64,000 nt of DNA from Brachybacterium vulturis (GCF_002407185.1 NZ_CP023563.1:2294001-2358000), one strand, 5' to 3'. Positions 10,868 through 20,190 are shown, numbered from the stretch's first letter. Made by a program: numbers and translations. Notes: generated by a model from the sequence alone, not told the origin.

Positions 10868-13180
10868 ATGACGACTTCGCCCGACGACGGTGCCTCCGGC
10901 AGGCGTGCTGCGACCGACGCGACCGTGATGAGCGGTGCCCCGAGCCACCGCGCCGCACCGGTCCACCTCGCCCCGGCGCCCCGCTGGCATGGAGGGCTCC
11001 TGCTGCTGGTGCTGCTCGCCGTGGTCGTGGCCGGGTTCGCGTTCCGCGGTCTGCCCGCACCCCGGGACGCCTCCGCCCCGCAGTCCGTCTTCAGCGCCGA
11101 GCGGGCCCAGCAGGCCGTCGCCCCGATCGTCGCCGAGCCGCGCCCCGTCGGCTCGAGCGAGAACGACCGGGCCCATGCGGAGCTCGCCGTCCAGCTGACC
11201 GCCCTCGGCTTCTCGACCGAGACCCAGGAGGGGATCGGCCGCGGCCTGCGCACGGGCGAGGGCGAGGCCTCCGCCGGGTACGTGCGGAACCTGATCGCCA
11301 CCCGCCCGGGCAGCGACCCCACCGGCACCCTCGTGCTGGCCACCCACATCGACTCGGTGCCAGGCGCCCCCGGAGCGGCCGACGCCGGCGTGGGTCTCGC
11401 GGTGATCCTCGAGACCCTCCGTGCGCTCGGCCCCGAGGCGGTGCGCAACGACCTGGTGATCCTGCTGGTCGACGGTGAGGAGCGCGGACTGCTGGGCTCC
11501 GACGCGTACCTGGCCGGCCCCGGCCAGGAGCTCACCGCGCCGGTGGTGGTGCTGAACCACGAGGCCCGCGGCATCTCCGGCAGACCGCTGGTGACCCGGG
11601 CGAGCGGACCGATGCACGCTGTGATCGGTGCGGCCCCGAGCCCCGAGTTCGAGTCCTTCACCGACGCGCTGTTCGCGATCATCCCGAACTACACGGATTT
11701 CAGCTCCTACCGGGACGCGGGCTGGTGGGGGATGGACATGGCCATCATCGACGACTCCTGGGCGTACCACTCCGCGCAGGACGATGCCGCGCACCTCGAC
11801 CCCGCCACCCTCCAGCACTACGGCGACCTCACCCTGGCGCTGTCCCGCGACCTCGGCGACCGGGACCTCACCGACCTCCGCCAGCGCGCCGACGAGCACC
11901 CGGTGCAGACCACCGCCCCCTGGGGCGTGGTGCAGGTGCCGCCACTGCTGGTCACCCTCCTGGGCGTGCTGGCACCGCTCGCGATCCTCGCCGCGCTGCT
12001 GGTGCGCCGCAGGCGCTGGGAGGCGTCCCTGCCCGGCGCCGCCCTGGGTGCCGTGCTGGGACTGCTGGTGCTCGTCGGCGGGGCGCTCGGCGCGTTCTTC
12101 CTGTGGTCGGCCACGGCCGAGGCCACCCCCGCGATGCTCTCCCGGTCCACCCATGAACCGGTGCGGGCAGAACCCTTCCTCATCGCCGAGCTGCTGGTCG
12201 CCGCGACCGCGGCGGTGGCCGGCTGGGTGCTCGCCCGGCTGCTGATCACACGGGCCTCCGCCCTGCTCGGCGGCGCTCTGAGCGTCACGGTCCTGCTGGC
12301 CGTGCTCGCGATCTCCTCGCCCACGCTCGGCAGCTCGATGATCCTGCCCGCCGCGATCGCGGCGCTCGGCGTGCTGCTCGCGACCGTGCTGCCGCCGCTG
12401 CCGGGCCTGGTGGTGCGGGTGCTCGCGCTGCTGCCGACGGCCTGGATGCTCGGCACCCAGCTGTCGGCGCTGGCCGAGTTCGGCATCGCCTCCGCGGCCG
12501 GGGGTCTGGCCGGCACGGCGCTGATCGGGCTCGGCGCCGCAGGGCCGCTGCTGCTCGCGGGCGCCCCCGCCCGTCACGGACGGGCGGTCGCTGCGGCAGA
12601 GGACCGGCCCGTGCGTCGGCCCCACCGCCTGCTGATCCCGGTGCTGCCCGCGGTCCTCGCCCTCGGCCTGGCCATCGGCGGCACCGCCTGGACCCTCGCC
12701 GCCCCGGAACCGACCCAGGAGCAGGTCATCGCGCAGGTGGACGGCATCACCGGGGCCACCACCTGGGAGGTCACCGGCACCACCGCCTGGGGGCGCGCCC
12801 TGGACGGCACCTCCGCGGACTCGGACGTCGCCGCGCCGACCGTCGAGGTGCAGGACACCGCCGACGGCGCCCTCGAGATCACGATCGATGCCCCGCGGGA
12901 CGCCTCATCGCTCGCGCTGCAGGCCGACGGCGGGATGCTGAGGGACATCGCCGTCGACGGGGTCCCCGTGGCCTCAGGTGACGGCGTCCAGGAGCTGAGG
13001 GTCCACGGGGTCCGCGCCGGGCAGCGCGTGAGCATCACGGCGACCGCCGCCCCGGCGGCGCAGCTCACGCTGGTCGAGCGGAGCTATGACCCGACGCTCG
13101 CCGCCGGCTGGACCGCGCCGGGGGCGGACGTCTCCCTGGTCCAGCCGCGCATGGAGGTCAGCGTCCCCGTGCCCCGCTGA
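10868..13180 (+). CDS. membrane-bound M28-family aminopeptidase-like protein
   Basis: 770 residues. One N-terminal transmembrane helix (about 40-60) leads to an extracellular M28 domain. Likely zinc ligands are in 'LATHIDSVPGAPGAADAGVG' (His, Asp), 'VDGEERGLLG' (Glu, catalytic Glu-Glu pair) and 'AYHSAQDDAAHLD' (His). After about residue 350, roughly eight hydrophobic segments and then a C-terminal beta-rich domain follow. The arrangement resembles the eukaryotic Fxna/ERMP1 and vacuolar membrane proteases. A TAGAAA box ends 6 bases before the ATG with no Shine-Dalgarno sequence, suggesting a leaderless transcript. Substrate unknown. Confidence 0.82.
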   Translation: MTTSPDDGASGRRAATDATVMSGAPSHRAAPVHLAPAPRWHGGLLLLVLLAVVVAGFAFRGLPAPRDASAPQSVFSAERAQQAVAPIVAEPRPVGSSENDRAHAELAVQLTALGFSTETQEGIGRGLRTGEGEASAGYVRNLIATRPGSDPTGTLVLATHIDSVPGAPGAADAGVGLAVILETLRALGPEAVRNDLVILLVDGEERGLLGSDAYLAGPGQELTAPVVVLNHEARGISGRPLVTRASGPMHAVIGAAPSPEFESFTDALFAIIPNYTDFSSYRDAGWWGMDMAIIDDSWAYHSAQDDAAHLDPATLQHYGDLTLALSRDLGDRDLTDLRQRADEHPVQTTAPWGVVQVPPLLVTLLGVLAPLAILAALLVRRRRWEASLPGAALGAVLGLLVLVGGALGAFFLWSATAEATPAMLSRSTHEPVRAEPFLIAELLVAATAAVAGWVLARLLITRASALLGGALSVTVLLAVLAISSPTLGSSMILPAAIAALGVLLATVLPPLPGLVVRVLALLPTAWMLGTQLSALAEFGIASAAGGLAGTALIGLGAAGPLLLAGAPARHGRAVAAAEDRPVRRPHRLLIPVLPAVLALGLAIGGTAWTLAAPEPTQEQVIAQVDGITGATTWEVTGTTAWGRALDGTSADSDVAAPTVEVQDTADGALEITIDAPRDASSLALQADGGMLRDIAVDGVPVASGDGVQELRVHGVRAGQRVSITATAAPAAQLTLVERSYDPTLAAGWTAPGADVSLVQPRMEVSVPVPR

Positions 13181-13208
13181 GCGGTGCTCGACCGTCCGTC
13201 GCCGCGCC

Positions 13209-13799
13209 TCACCCCAGCGGCACGGTGGCGAGCACCTCGTGGCGGGGCCCGCCGGAACGGCCCTGGCCGAGCACGGACTCGACCAGCTCGAGCTCGCTCG
13301 CCTCCCACGTCGGCCCCCGATACACCGACAGCGCCCGCACGGCGTCCGCCAGCAGCAGCTGGGTCGGATCCGGGGGCGGGGCCTCGCCACGACGCCGCCG
13401 GCGCGGCGCCCGGGGAGCGCGCGCGGAGACCCGGGCGACGGTGAGATGCGCGCGCCGACGCTCACGGCCCTCACCCTCCAGCAGGCTCTCGCCCATCAGC
13501 GCGGCCAGGGCCTCCGTGTCACCGGCCACCCCGATCCACAGCGCACGCGCGCTGAACACCCCCGCCCCGCTCAGCTCGAGCCGGAGCGGCCGATGATGGG
13601 CGGCGAGGATGGCGAGATGATCGACGGCGTCCGCGAGCGCTCCGCCGGGGAGGTCCGGCCGGAAGGCGAGGGTCAGGTGCCACTGAGCGGGGTCACCCCA
13701 GCGCAGCGCCCGGCCCGCGCCCGCGCGCACCTCCTCGAGCGCCGAGTCCAGATGCTCCAGCGCCGCCGGGGCGGGCCGCAGCGCGACGAAGACCCGCAT
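13209..13799 (-). CDS. thpR: RNA 2',3'-cyclic phosphodiesterase (2'-5' RNA ligase family)
   Basis: 196 residues with the two diagnostic HxTx motifs, HLTL in 'QWHLTLAF' and HLTV in 'RRAHLTVARVS', which together form the catalytic site of the 2H phosphoesterase superfamily. ThpR hydrolyses 2',3'-cyclic phosphate ends of RNA to 2'-phosphates. An Arg-rich linker (residues about 130-142) is unusual and probably a flexible insertion. The ATG overlaps the stop of the EcsC-like gene, so the pair is co-translated. Confidence 0.88.
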   Translation of the reverse strand: MRVFVALRPAPAALEHLDSALEEVRAGAGRALRWGDPAQWHLTLAFRPDLPGGALADAVDHLAILAAHHRPLRLELSGAGVFSARALWIGVAGDTEALAALMGESLLEGEGRERRRAHLTVARVSARAPRAPRRRRRGEAPPPDPTQLLLADAVRALSVYRGPTWEASELELVESVLGQGRSGGPRHEVLATVPLG

Positions 13800-14515
13800 C
13801 AGGACACCGGCGGGAAGCTCTTCTTCGCGGCGGCGGCGATCCGGTTCAGCTGGGACCGGTCGGAGAGCGCACCGATCACGGCACCCAGCCCCGGGATCGC
13901 CTTGCCGAACAGCCGGAAGGAGCGCAGACCGAAGCGGCGCAGCAGCCGCCCGCCGATGGCGCTGGCCACCTGCGACTGCGGGGAGGACGGCAGGCGCGTG
14001 GCGAGGCTGCGCGTCGCGACCCCGGCGATCGGGCCGAGGCCGACGTTCTTCAGCACGTCCCCGGACTCCTCCCCGAGCAGTGCCGCCAGCACTCGTACCC
14101 GGACCTCCTCGTCCTGCAGGTCGTAGCCGCGCACCGCCGCGATCGCCCCCACCATCCGGGTGGCCTGGACGTAGAACTCGACCACATTGGTGGGCAGCAG
14201 CAGCGGCAGGGTGACGAAACCGCCGAGCCCGGTGACGAAACCGCCCGCGGTCACTCCCCGGCGGTGCCGCCGCACGATGCGACGCACCGCGACCCGGGGA
14301 CGACGGCGTCCGCGTCCGCGCTGCGCCCGCTGGGCGATGTCCGTGGCCGAGGCATAGGTGAGCTTCCCGTCCAGTCCGATGTCGCGGATCAGCGTCACCA
14401 CCCGCTCCAGGGCTCCGCCCTGCGGCGACTCCCCGCCGCGGCGAGCCTCCTGCAGCGCCTCGCGCGCGGTGCTCCTGGCCGATTCGTCACGGCTCAGCAT
14501 CGAGAAGATCCCCAT
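13799..14515 (-). CDS. EcsC-family protein
   Basis: The ATG at 14515 follows AGGAGGG by 8 bases and gives 238 residues; an in-frame ATG nine codons earlier lacks a ribosome-binding site. The Gly/Leu-rich centre ('GGFVTGLGGFVTLPLLLPTNVVEFYVQATRMVGAIA', split here as one amphipathic-hydrophobic region) and 'YDLQDEEVRVRVLAALLG' match the EcsC family. Bacillus EcsC is linked to an ABC exporter, but no ABC genes adjoin here, so the function is open. The stop overlaps thpR by 1 base. Confidence 0.72.
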   Translation of the reverse strand: MGIFSMLSRDESARSTAREALQEARRGGESPQGGALERVVTLIRDIGLDGKLTYASATDIAQRAQRGRGRRRPRVAVRRIVRRHRRGVTAGGFVTGLGGFVTLPLLLPTNVVEFYVQATRMVGAIAAVRGYDLQDEEVRVRVLAALLGEESGDVLKNVGLGPIAGVATRSLATRLPSSPQSQVASAIGGRLLRRFGLRSFRLFGKAIPGLGAVIGALSDRSQLNRIAAAAKKSFPPVS

Positions 14516-14726
14516 GGCGGCTGCCCTCCTGTGGTGAGGCACCGCCCGAGCACGGTGCGACAGTTGATGTCGCCATCATGCCGTGCCGCGTGCTCGCGGG
14601 TGACCCTCCTGACCGTTCGGTGCGGCAGGAGAGCCGGGGAGCAGGCACTGGGGTGAGCCACCTCCCGGCCGACACCATGCCTGCATGCCCGGCGCCGACG
14701 GCCGCGGGCCGTAGGCTCTGACCACC

Positions 14727-15461
14727 ATGCTCCAGAAGCTCTACCGTGACGATGCGATCGTGCTGCGCACCCACCCGCTGGGTGAGGCCGACCGCATCAT
14801 CACGCTGCTCACGCGCCGCCACGGGAAGGTGCGCGCGGTCGCCAAGGGCGTGCGCCGCACCGGCAGCCGCTACGGGGCGCGCCTGGAACCCTTCACCCTG
14901 GTGGACCTCCAGCTGCACGCCGGGAAGTCCCTGCACACCGTCACCCAGGTGGAGACGATCGAGGCGTTCGCCGTGGGCATCAGTGCCGACTACGGCCGCT
15001 TCACGGCCGCCAGCGCCATGCTCGAGACCACCGACCGGCTCACCGACGAGATGGTCGACCCGAATCAGCGCGGCTTCCTGATGCTGGTCGGGGCACTGCG
15101 CGCGATGGGGGAGGGCCGGATCCCGCCGCCCCTGGTGCTGGACTCGTTCCTGATCCGCACCCTCGCCGTCTCCGGCTGGGCGCCGGAGCTGCGGGTCTGC
15201 GCCTCCTGCGGGGCCGCCGGCCCCCACCACGCGATCGACATCCGGGCGGGCGGTCTGGTGTGCACGCCGTGCCGCCGGCCCGGGGCGATCGCCGTGCGCC
15301 AGGCCGCGATCGAGCACATGATCTTCCTCCTCGCCGGGGACTGGGAGAATGTGCTCGGCGCCGAGGACGCGGTCCAGCATGAGGCGGGCCGTCTGATCAC
15401 CGACACGATCACCTGGCACCTCGAGCGCTCGGTGCGCTCCCTGCACTACGTAGAACGCTGA
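14727..15461 (+). CDS. recO: DNA repair protein RecO
   Basis: 244 residues. The N-terminal OB fold starts '[40 protein letters not shown]', nearly the family consensus. A zinc finger is formed by CASC and CTPC (residues about 157-160 and 177-180). RecO binds ssDNA/SSB and loads RecA with RecR in gap repair. A TAGGCT box (14712-14717) just before the ATG suggests a very short leader. The recO-uppS order is common in actinobacteria. Confidence 0.94.
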   Translation: MLQKLYRDDAIVLRTHPLGEADRIITLLTRRHGKVRAVAKGVRRTGSRYGARLEPFTLVDLQLHAGKSLHTVTQVETIEAFAVGISADYGRFTAASAMLETTDRLTDEMVDPNQRGFLMLVGALRAMGEGRIPPPLVLDSFLIRTLAVSGWAPELRVCASCGAAGPHHAIDIRAGGLVCTPCRRPGAIAVRQAAIEHMIFLLAGDWENVLGAEDAVQHEAGRLITDTITWHLERSVRSLHYVER

Positions 15462-15490
15462 GCGCCCGCCGCCACCCCTCAGGAGGACAG

Positions 15491-16300
15491 ATGCCCGCTG
15501 CGACCCGACACGGGTACCAGGAGCCGTACGAGCACCCCAGCGGTGCCCGGCCCCCGCAGCTGCCCGCGCCCACCGTCCCCGGCCACGTCGCAGTGGTCAT
15601 GGACGGCAACGGGCGCTGGGCGAACCGGCAGGGACTGCCCCGCACGGCAGGGCACGAGGCCGGGGAGGCGGCCCTGCTGGACGTGGTCGCCGGCGCCCTC
15701 CAGATCGGCGTCACGCACCTGAGCGCCTACGCCTTCTCCACCGAGAACTGGAAGCGCTCCCCGGAGGAGGTGCGCTTCCTGATGGGCTTCTCCCGCTCCG
15801 TGCTGCGCCGCCAGCGGGACACCCTGAACTCCTGGGGCGTGCGGATCAAGTGGATCGGCCGCGAGCAGCGGCTGTGGGGGAGCGTCATCAAGGAGCTGCG
15901 GGAGGCGGAGCAGCTCACCCGCACCAACACTCGGATGACGCTGTACATGTGCGTGAACCACGGTGGTCGGGCGGAGATCGTCGACGCCGTGCGCGAGATC
16001 GCGGAGGAGGCCCGCGCCGGGCGGATCAGCGGCCGGGGCATCACGCTGAAGAGCTTCGCCCGCCACCTGGACGACCCGGACATGCCGGATGTGGATCTGT
16101 TCCTGCGCACCAGCGGTGAGCAGCGCACCTCCAACTTCCTGCTGTGGCAGGCCGCCTACGCCGAGCTGGTCTTCGTCGACGAGCTCTGGCCGGATGTGGA
16201 CCGCCGTGTGCTGTGGCGCGCGATCACCGAGTACGCCCGGCGGGACCGTCGATACGGGGCGGCGGTCGACGCTCCCGATCAGGAGACGGCGCCGGGCTGA
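15491..16300 (+). CDS. uppS: isoprenyl transferase (undecaprenyl/decaprenyl diphosphate synthase, Z-type)
   Basis: 269 residues. The catalytic Asp lies in '[21 protein letters not shown]', the defining cis-prenyltransferase motif. '[18 protein letters not shown]' and '[19 protein letters not shown]' are the other family blocks. It makes the Z-polyprenyl diphosphate lipid carrier for cell-wall synthesis. AGGAGG precedes the ATG by 6 bases. It lies 29 bases after recO, so the two are probably co-transcribed. Confidence 0.95.
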   Translation: MPAATRHGYQEPYEHPSGARPPQLPAPTVPGHVAVVMDGNGRWANRQGLPRTAGHEAGEAALLDVVAGALQIGVTHLSAYAFSTENWKRSPEEVRFLMGFSRSVLRRQRDTLNSWGVRIKWIGREQRLWGSVIKELREAEQLTRTNTRMTLYMCVNHGGRAEIVDAVREIAEEARAGRISGRGITLKSFARHLDDPDMPDVDLFLRTSGEQRTSNFLLWQAAYAELVFVDELWPDVDRRVLWRAITEYARRDRRYGAAVDAPDQETAPG

Positions 16301-16379
16301 GCGGGCGGCCTCGAGGACCTCCCGGCATCGCCGCCGGCTACCACCGGCCACCCCTGGCGACGCCCTCGGCCCGGGCTGC

Positions 16380-16955
16380 TCAGGGGCGCGGCTCCTGGGT
16401 CGGTGCCGCCGACTCCGCGCCGAGCTCCGCCGACTGCTCCTCGGCCACCGACCGCGAGGTCTCGGCGCCGCTGAGCCCTGTGCCGCTGAGCCCTGCGGTG
16501 CGGCGCCTGTGCCGCAGCAGCACCGCGATCAGCACCACGAGCAGCGCGAGCACCGCGACCGCGCCCCACGGTGAGACGAGGAACAGCTCGAACCAGGCCG
16601 TGAACGCCACCAGGCCCACGGTGGCGTAGATGAGTGCCCAGGCCAGCCCGCCGATCGCGAGGGCCGGCAGGTAGCGCTTGGCGGGCATCCCGGTGAGGCC
16701 CGCTGCCGCGTTCGCCGCGGTCTGGAAGCCGACGGTGAGGAAGCTCAGCGCGACCACGGGAGCGCCCCAGCGGTGGATCAGCCCGGTGGCACGGGTGACT
16801 CTCGGCGAGTCGAGGAAGTCGGCGACGCGGCCACGGCTCGCGGCCCTGCGGGCCCCGCGACCGAGGAGATACGTGGCGCCGGCACGGCACCAGATCACCA
16901 CGTACAGGAATGCCACCGCGGGCAGCAGCGGCATCTCCTGGATCCACTCCATCAT
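16380..16955 (-). CDS. DedA-family (VTT-domain) membrane protein
   Basis: 191 residues with about five hydrophobic segments. The conserved DedA stretch 'LSFLTVGFQTAANAAAGLTGMPAKRYL', followed by 'ALAIGGLAWALIYATVGL', is present, including the Gly/Pro-containing re-entrant-like loop. DedA proteins are implicated in lipid-carrier recycling and membrane homeostasis. The start overlaps the zur stop (ATGA), so it ends the Zur-controlled unit. The C-terminal 50 residues are hydrophilic and poorly conserved. The family call is firm; substrate and role are not known. Confidence 0.78.
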   Translation of the reverse strand: MMEWIQEMPLLPAVAFLYVVIWCRAGATYLLGRGARRAASRGRVADFLDSPRVTRATGLIHRWGAPVVALSFLTVGFQTAANAAAGLTGMPAKRYLPALAIGGLAWALIYATVGLVAFTAWFELFLVSPWGAVAVLALLVVLIAVLLRHRRRTAGLSGTGLSGAETSRSVAEEQSAELGAESAAPTQEPRP

Positions 16956-17455
16956 CGGGTCCGGGCACCGTCCTCGTCGGGCTCCGCGTCGTCGTCCTCG
17001 GAGTCCGTCTCCGCGTGCCCGTCGGGGCTCTCATCGGCCGCCGCCTCGCCTCCGGCATGGTCGCCGCACAGTCCGAACACCTCCAGGGTGTGGTCCACGT
17101 CGGTGAAGCCGTGCTCGTCGGCGATCGCGGTCATCGCGTTCTCGAGCTTCGGGGCGAGGAACTCGACCGTGCGGCCGCACTCGCGGCACACCAGGTGATG
17201 ATGGTGCCCCGTGTCCTCGCACTGGCGGTACAGGGCCTCACCATCGCCGGCGACCAGCACGTCGAGCCGATCGGAGCGGGAGAGGACCTGGAGGTTGCGG
17301 TACACCGTGGCCAGGCCCACGGTCTCCCCGTCGGCCTTCATCTGCTCATGGATCTGCTGGGCGCTGCGGAAGTCGTCCTGCCGCGCGAGCGTCTCCAGGA
17401 TCGCGGCGCGCTGGCGGGTGTTCCGTTGCATGGCCTCATTGTTCCTGAAGCTCAT
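16952..17455 (-). CDS. zur: Fur-family zinc uptake regulator Zur
   Basis: 167 residues from 17455. The HTH region 'TRQRAAILETLARQDDFRSAQQIHEQM...VGLATVYRNLQVL' and the metal site 'YRQCEDTGHHHHLVCRECGRTVEF', with CREC and the HHHH cluster, are typical of Fur/Zur proteins. It lies last-but-one in the znuACB operon with an 11-base gap, which argues for Zur rather than Fur. The C-terminal 35 residues are very acidic, an extension beyond the core. An alternative start at 17431 (MQRNTRQ) is possible. Zur would bind the box upstream of znuA and repress its own operon when zinc is plentiful. Confidence 0.9.
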   Translation of the reverse strand: MSFRNNEAMQRNTRQRAAILETLARQDDFRSAQQIHEQMKADGETVGLATVYRNLQVLSRSDRLDVLVAGDGEALYRQCEDTGHHHHLVCRECGRTVEFLAPKLENAMTAIADEHGFTDVDHTLEVFGLCGDHAGGEAAADESPDGHAETDSEDDDAEPDEDGARTR

Positions 17456-17466
17456 CGGGACTTCTA

Positions 17467-18390
17467 TCAGTGGTGGTGCGTTGCACGAGCGGTGAGGGTC
17501 GCACTGCCGGAGCGGGAGGGTCCGGGACCGGTGACCGCCGGATGCTCCCGGGCCGGACGCAGCGCGCGGACGACGAGCCCGAGGGCGTAGACCGCGATCG
17601 TCAGCAGCACGATCACACCGCCCGGCGGCAGGTCCACGTACACCGTGACCAGCAGCCCGCCGAGCGAGCACAGCACCGCGATCACCATGGCCGTGCGCAT
17701 GGTGCGGGTGAAGCCGACCACGAGATTCTGCGCGGCCGCGACCGGCACGATCATCAGGGCCGAGACCATCAGCGCGCCGACGATCCGCATCGACAGGGTG
17801 ACCGTCAAGGCGGCCATGACCGCGACGAGGATGTTGACGGTGCGCACCGGCAGACCGGAGGCGCGGGCGAACTCCTCATCCGCCGTGACCGCGGCGAGCA
17901 GGCCGGACAGCCCCACCCCGATCCCCAGCACCACCAGCGCGAGCACGACGGAGATCAGCGCGTCGGGTGCGGTGACGGTGGACAGCGAGCCGAAGAGGTA
18001 GGCCATCAGGTTCTGGGAGGTGCCACCGGCGAGCTGGATGATCACCACACCGCCGGCGATGCCGCCGTAGAAGAGGATCGCCAGCGCCACGTCGCGGCTG
18101 GTGTGGCTGACCTCGCGCACGTACTCGATCAGCAGCGCGCCGACCACCGAGGCGGCCAGCGCCCCGGGGATCGCCAGCAGGTCCGCCGGCGTGGCGCTCG
18201 TCCATGCGCCCACCAGCCAGCCGACGGCCACGCCGGTCAGGGCCACGTGGCCGAGGCCGTCGCCGAGCAGGGAGAGCCGCTTCTGGACCAGGTAGGTGCC
18301 GACCACGGGCGCGGTGAGCCCGATGAGCACCGCGATGATCAGCGGATACCGCAGCAGGTCGGAGGTGAGGATGTCGAGGGGCGAGATCAT
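17467..18390 (-). CDS. znuB: zinc ABC transporter permease
   Basis: 307 residues from the ATG at 18390, which overlaps the znuC stop (ATGA); the frame extends nine further codons without support. Eight or nine hydrophobic segments match the ABC-3 permease family. 'LVQKRLSLLGDGLGHVALTGVAVGWLVG' contains the conserved His-containing loop, and 'SMRIVGALMVSALMIVPVAAAQ' is also present. It forms the membrane channel for Zn2+ (possibly Mn2+) import with ZnuC and ZnuA. The gene context with Zur and a Zur box favours zinc. Confidence 0.9.
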   Translation of the reverse strand: MISPLDILTSDLLRYPLIIAVLIGLTAPVVGTYLVQKRLSLLGDGLGHVALTGVAVGWLVGAWTSATPADLLAIPGALAASVVGALLIEYVREVSHTSRDVALAILFYGGIAGGVVIIQLAGGTSQNLMAYLFGSLSTVTAPDALISVVLALVVLGIGVGLSGLLAAVTADEEFARASGLPVRTVNILVAVMAALTVTLSMRIVGALMVSALMIVPVAAAQNLVVGFTRTMRTAMVIAVLCSLGGLLVTVYVDLPPGGVIVLLTIAVYALGLVVRALRPAREHPAVTGPGPSRSGSATLTARATHHH

Positions 18391-19151
18391 AGGGGGTGGA
18401 TCTCCTGTCCGAGGCACTCGTCCAGCGGGGCGGCGTCCTCGGGGTGGTCGTGGCCGGGGTCCAGACGGGGGCGGTCGCGCTCGGCGCCGTCGTGGACGAC
18501 ATGGCCGTGGTCGAGCACCACGGCGCGGCGGATGTCGCCGGCCAGCGGCCCGGTCTCGTGCAGGACCACGAGGATGGTGGTCCCTGCGGCGGAGAGCTCC
18601 CGGAAGAGCTCGGCGATCAGGTCCTGGGTGGGCACGTCCACCCCGGAGAAGGGCTCGTCGAGCACCAGCAGCCGGGGGTCGCGCACCAGGGCGCGGGCGA
18701 TCATCACGCGGCGGCGCTGGCCGCCGGACATCCGGGTGATGGGACGGCCCGCGAGATCAGCCATCCCGACGGCCTCGAGGGAGGACATCACCCGGGGGTC
18801 CCGGGCGCTGGGCCACCAGGAGCGGGCACCCAGCAGACCGCTGGCGACCGTCTCCCTGGCGGTGGCCGGGATCGATCCGGTCTCGGAGGTCTCCTGGGGG
18901 ACGTAGCCGAGACGGTCGTGGGAGGTGCCGCGCTGGACCGGGGCTCCGAAGAGTCGCGCGGAACCCGCTGCCAGGGGCAGCACCCCCACCACGGCTCGCA
19001 GCAGCGTGGACTTGCCGGAGCCGTTGGCTCCCAGCAGGGCGACCAGCTCGCCGGAGTCGATGCGCAGGTCGACATCGTGCAGCACCCGCTGGCCGGCGCG
19101 GTCCACACAGGCCCCGGCCACCTCGATGACGGGCACGGGGTGGTCGCTCAC
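18387..19151 (-). CDS. znuC: zinc ABC transporter ATP-binding protein
   Basis: 254 residues. Walker A is GANGSGKST, Q-loop 'GYVPQETSETGS', signature RMSGGQRRRV, Walker B 'LLVLDEPFSGVD' and the H-switch His is in 'VVLHE'. It starts with GTG overlapping the znuA stop. The C-terminal 45 residues are rich in His and Asp (DPGHDHPED), perhaps a metal-sensing or metal-buffering tail. It powers the ZnuB channel. Confidence 0.92.
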   Translation of the reverse strand: MSDHPVPVIEVAGACVDRAGQRVLHDVDLRIDSGELVALLGANGSGKSTLLRAVVGVLPLAAGSARLFGAPVQRGTSHDRLGYVPQETSETGSIPATARETVASGLLGARSWWPSARDPRVMSSLEAVGMADLAGRPITRMSGGQRRRVMIARALVRDPRLLVLDEPFSGVDVPTQDLIAELFRELSAAGTTILVVLHETGPLAGDIRRAVVLDHGHVVHDGAERDRPRLDPGHDHPEDAAPLDECLGQEIHPL

Positions 19152-20176
19152 GTCCAGCTCGCGACGAGCTCGGCACAGTTCTTCCGCATCACCTGAGGAT
19201 AATCGCTCTCCGGTGACTGCTGGGTCTCGAGATTGTCCAGCTCCTGGCTGGCGAGGCCGAGGTTCCGGGCGAGGGTCCGGGCGACCTTCGGCGAGGCGGA
19301 CGTCTCGAAGAAGATCGTGGTGACCTCCTCCTCCTGGACGACGGATTCGAGGGCGAGCAGCCGCTGCGGGGAGGGCTCGGTCTCCGGGTCCACGCCCGCG
19401 ATGCCGATCTGGTGGAGCTCGTAGCGCTCGGCCAGGTAGGCGTAGGCCGCGTGACTGGTGATGAAGGCCTTCTCGCCCTCGATCGCGCCGAAGGACTCCG
19501 CCAGCTCGGCATCGAGCGCCTCGAGCTCGGTGCGCAGCGCCGTGGCCGCGTCGGTGAAGACCTGCGCGTTCTGCGGGGAGAGCTCTCCCAGCCGTCGACC
19601 GATGGCGTCCGCGAGCTCCGCCATCCGCACCGGGTCGTGCCAGAGATGAGGGTCGTCCGGGCCATGGTCGTGGCCCTCATGGCCCTCATGGCCCTCATGT
19701 CCCTCCCGTCCTTCAGGGGCATCGCCGCCGCCGTCGGAGGCGTGCTCGGCATGCTCTTCCTCGCTCTGCCCGCTGTGCTCCTCATGGGCGGTCGCGGCGG
19801 CGGCCGGCAGCAGGGTGAGCACCGAGGAGATGTCCAGCACGTTGTCCCCGCCGTGGGAGGCGATGGCATCGTCGAGCGCGGTCTGGAAGCCGGGGATCTG
19901 GAGCACCAGATCAGCCTGCTCGACGGCGAGGACCTGCTTGATGGAGAGCTCGAGGCCGTGGGCGTCCACCCCGGGGGAGGTGAGATCGACCAGGGCGACA
20001 TGCTCGCCGCCGATCCGCGTGACCAGGTACGCCAGCGGATAGGCCGACGTCACGACCGACAGCCTGCCCTCCGCCGCCCCGCTCTCGCCGCCGCAGGCGG
20101 CCAGGAGCGCGGCACCGGCACCGAGGCCGGCGGCGGACAGGAGGGTGCGCCGGGAGGGGCGGGGCAACAGCATCAT
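19148..20176 (-). CDS. znuA: zinc-binding lipoprotein of the Znu ABC transporter
   Basis: About 342 residues. The signal peptide has an RR pair ('[13 protein letters not shown]') and a lipobox LLAAC, so it is an anchored lipoprotein, possibly Tat-exported. The cluster A-I solute-binding fold has metal-ligand candidates at '[12 protein letters not shown]', 'DPHLWHDP' and '[14 protein letters not shown]'. A His/Glu/Asp-rich loop with [14 protein letters not shown] lies in the middle, as in ZnuA proteins. Three in-frame ATGs occur (20185, 20176, 20173). The first lies inside the Zur box, so 20176 or 20173 is more probable and the transcript may be nearly leaderless. Confidence 0.9.
   Translation of the reverse strand: MMLLPRPSRRTLLSAAGLGAGAALLAACGGESGAAEGRLSVVTSAYPLAYLVTRIGGEHVALVDLTSPGVDAHGLELSIKQVLAVEQADLVLQIPGFQTALDDAIASHGGDNVLDISSVLTLLPAAAATAHEEHSGQSEEEHAEHASDGGGDAPEGREGHEGHEGHEGHDHGPDDPHLWHDPVRMAELADAIGRRLGELSPQNAQVFTDAATALRTELEALDAELAESFGAIEGEKAFITSHAAYAYLAERYELHQIGIAGVDPETEPSPQRLLALESVVQEEEVTTIFFETSASPKVARTLARNLGLASQELDNLETQQSPESDYPQVMRKNCAELVASWT
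19672..19698 (-). repeat. three tandem 9-bp repeats inside znuA
   Basis: GGCCCTCAT occurs three times head to tail (one further degenerate copy follows). On the coding strand this encodes the GHE repeats of the metal-binding loop. Copy number can change by slippage in whole codon triplets, so it could tune the histidine content without a frameshift. Confidence 0.85.
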
Positions 20177-20190
20177 GACAATCATTCTCA
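20176..20190. promoter_or_regulatory. Zur operator
   Basis: TGACAATCATTCTCA reads TGAGAATGATTGTCA on the other strand. Both have the form TGA-N-AAT-N-ATT-N-TCA, a full match to the actinobacterial Zur box pattern. It overlaps the first possible znuA start codon, so bound Zur would block initiation of the whole znuA-znuC-znuB-zur-DedA unit. Confidence 0.85.

Noticed and set aside
19672-19698. Short tandem repeats as a CRISPR array
   Set aside because: The units are 9 bp without spacers and encode the His-rich loop of ZnuA.
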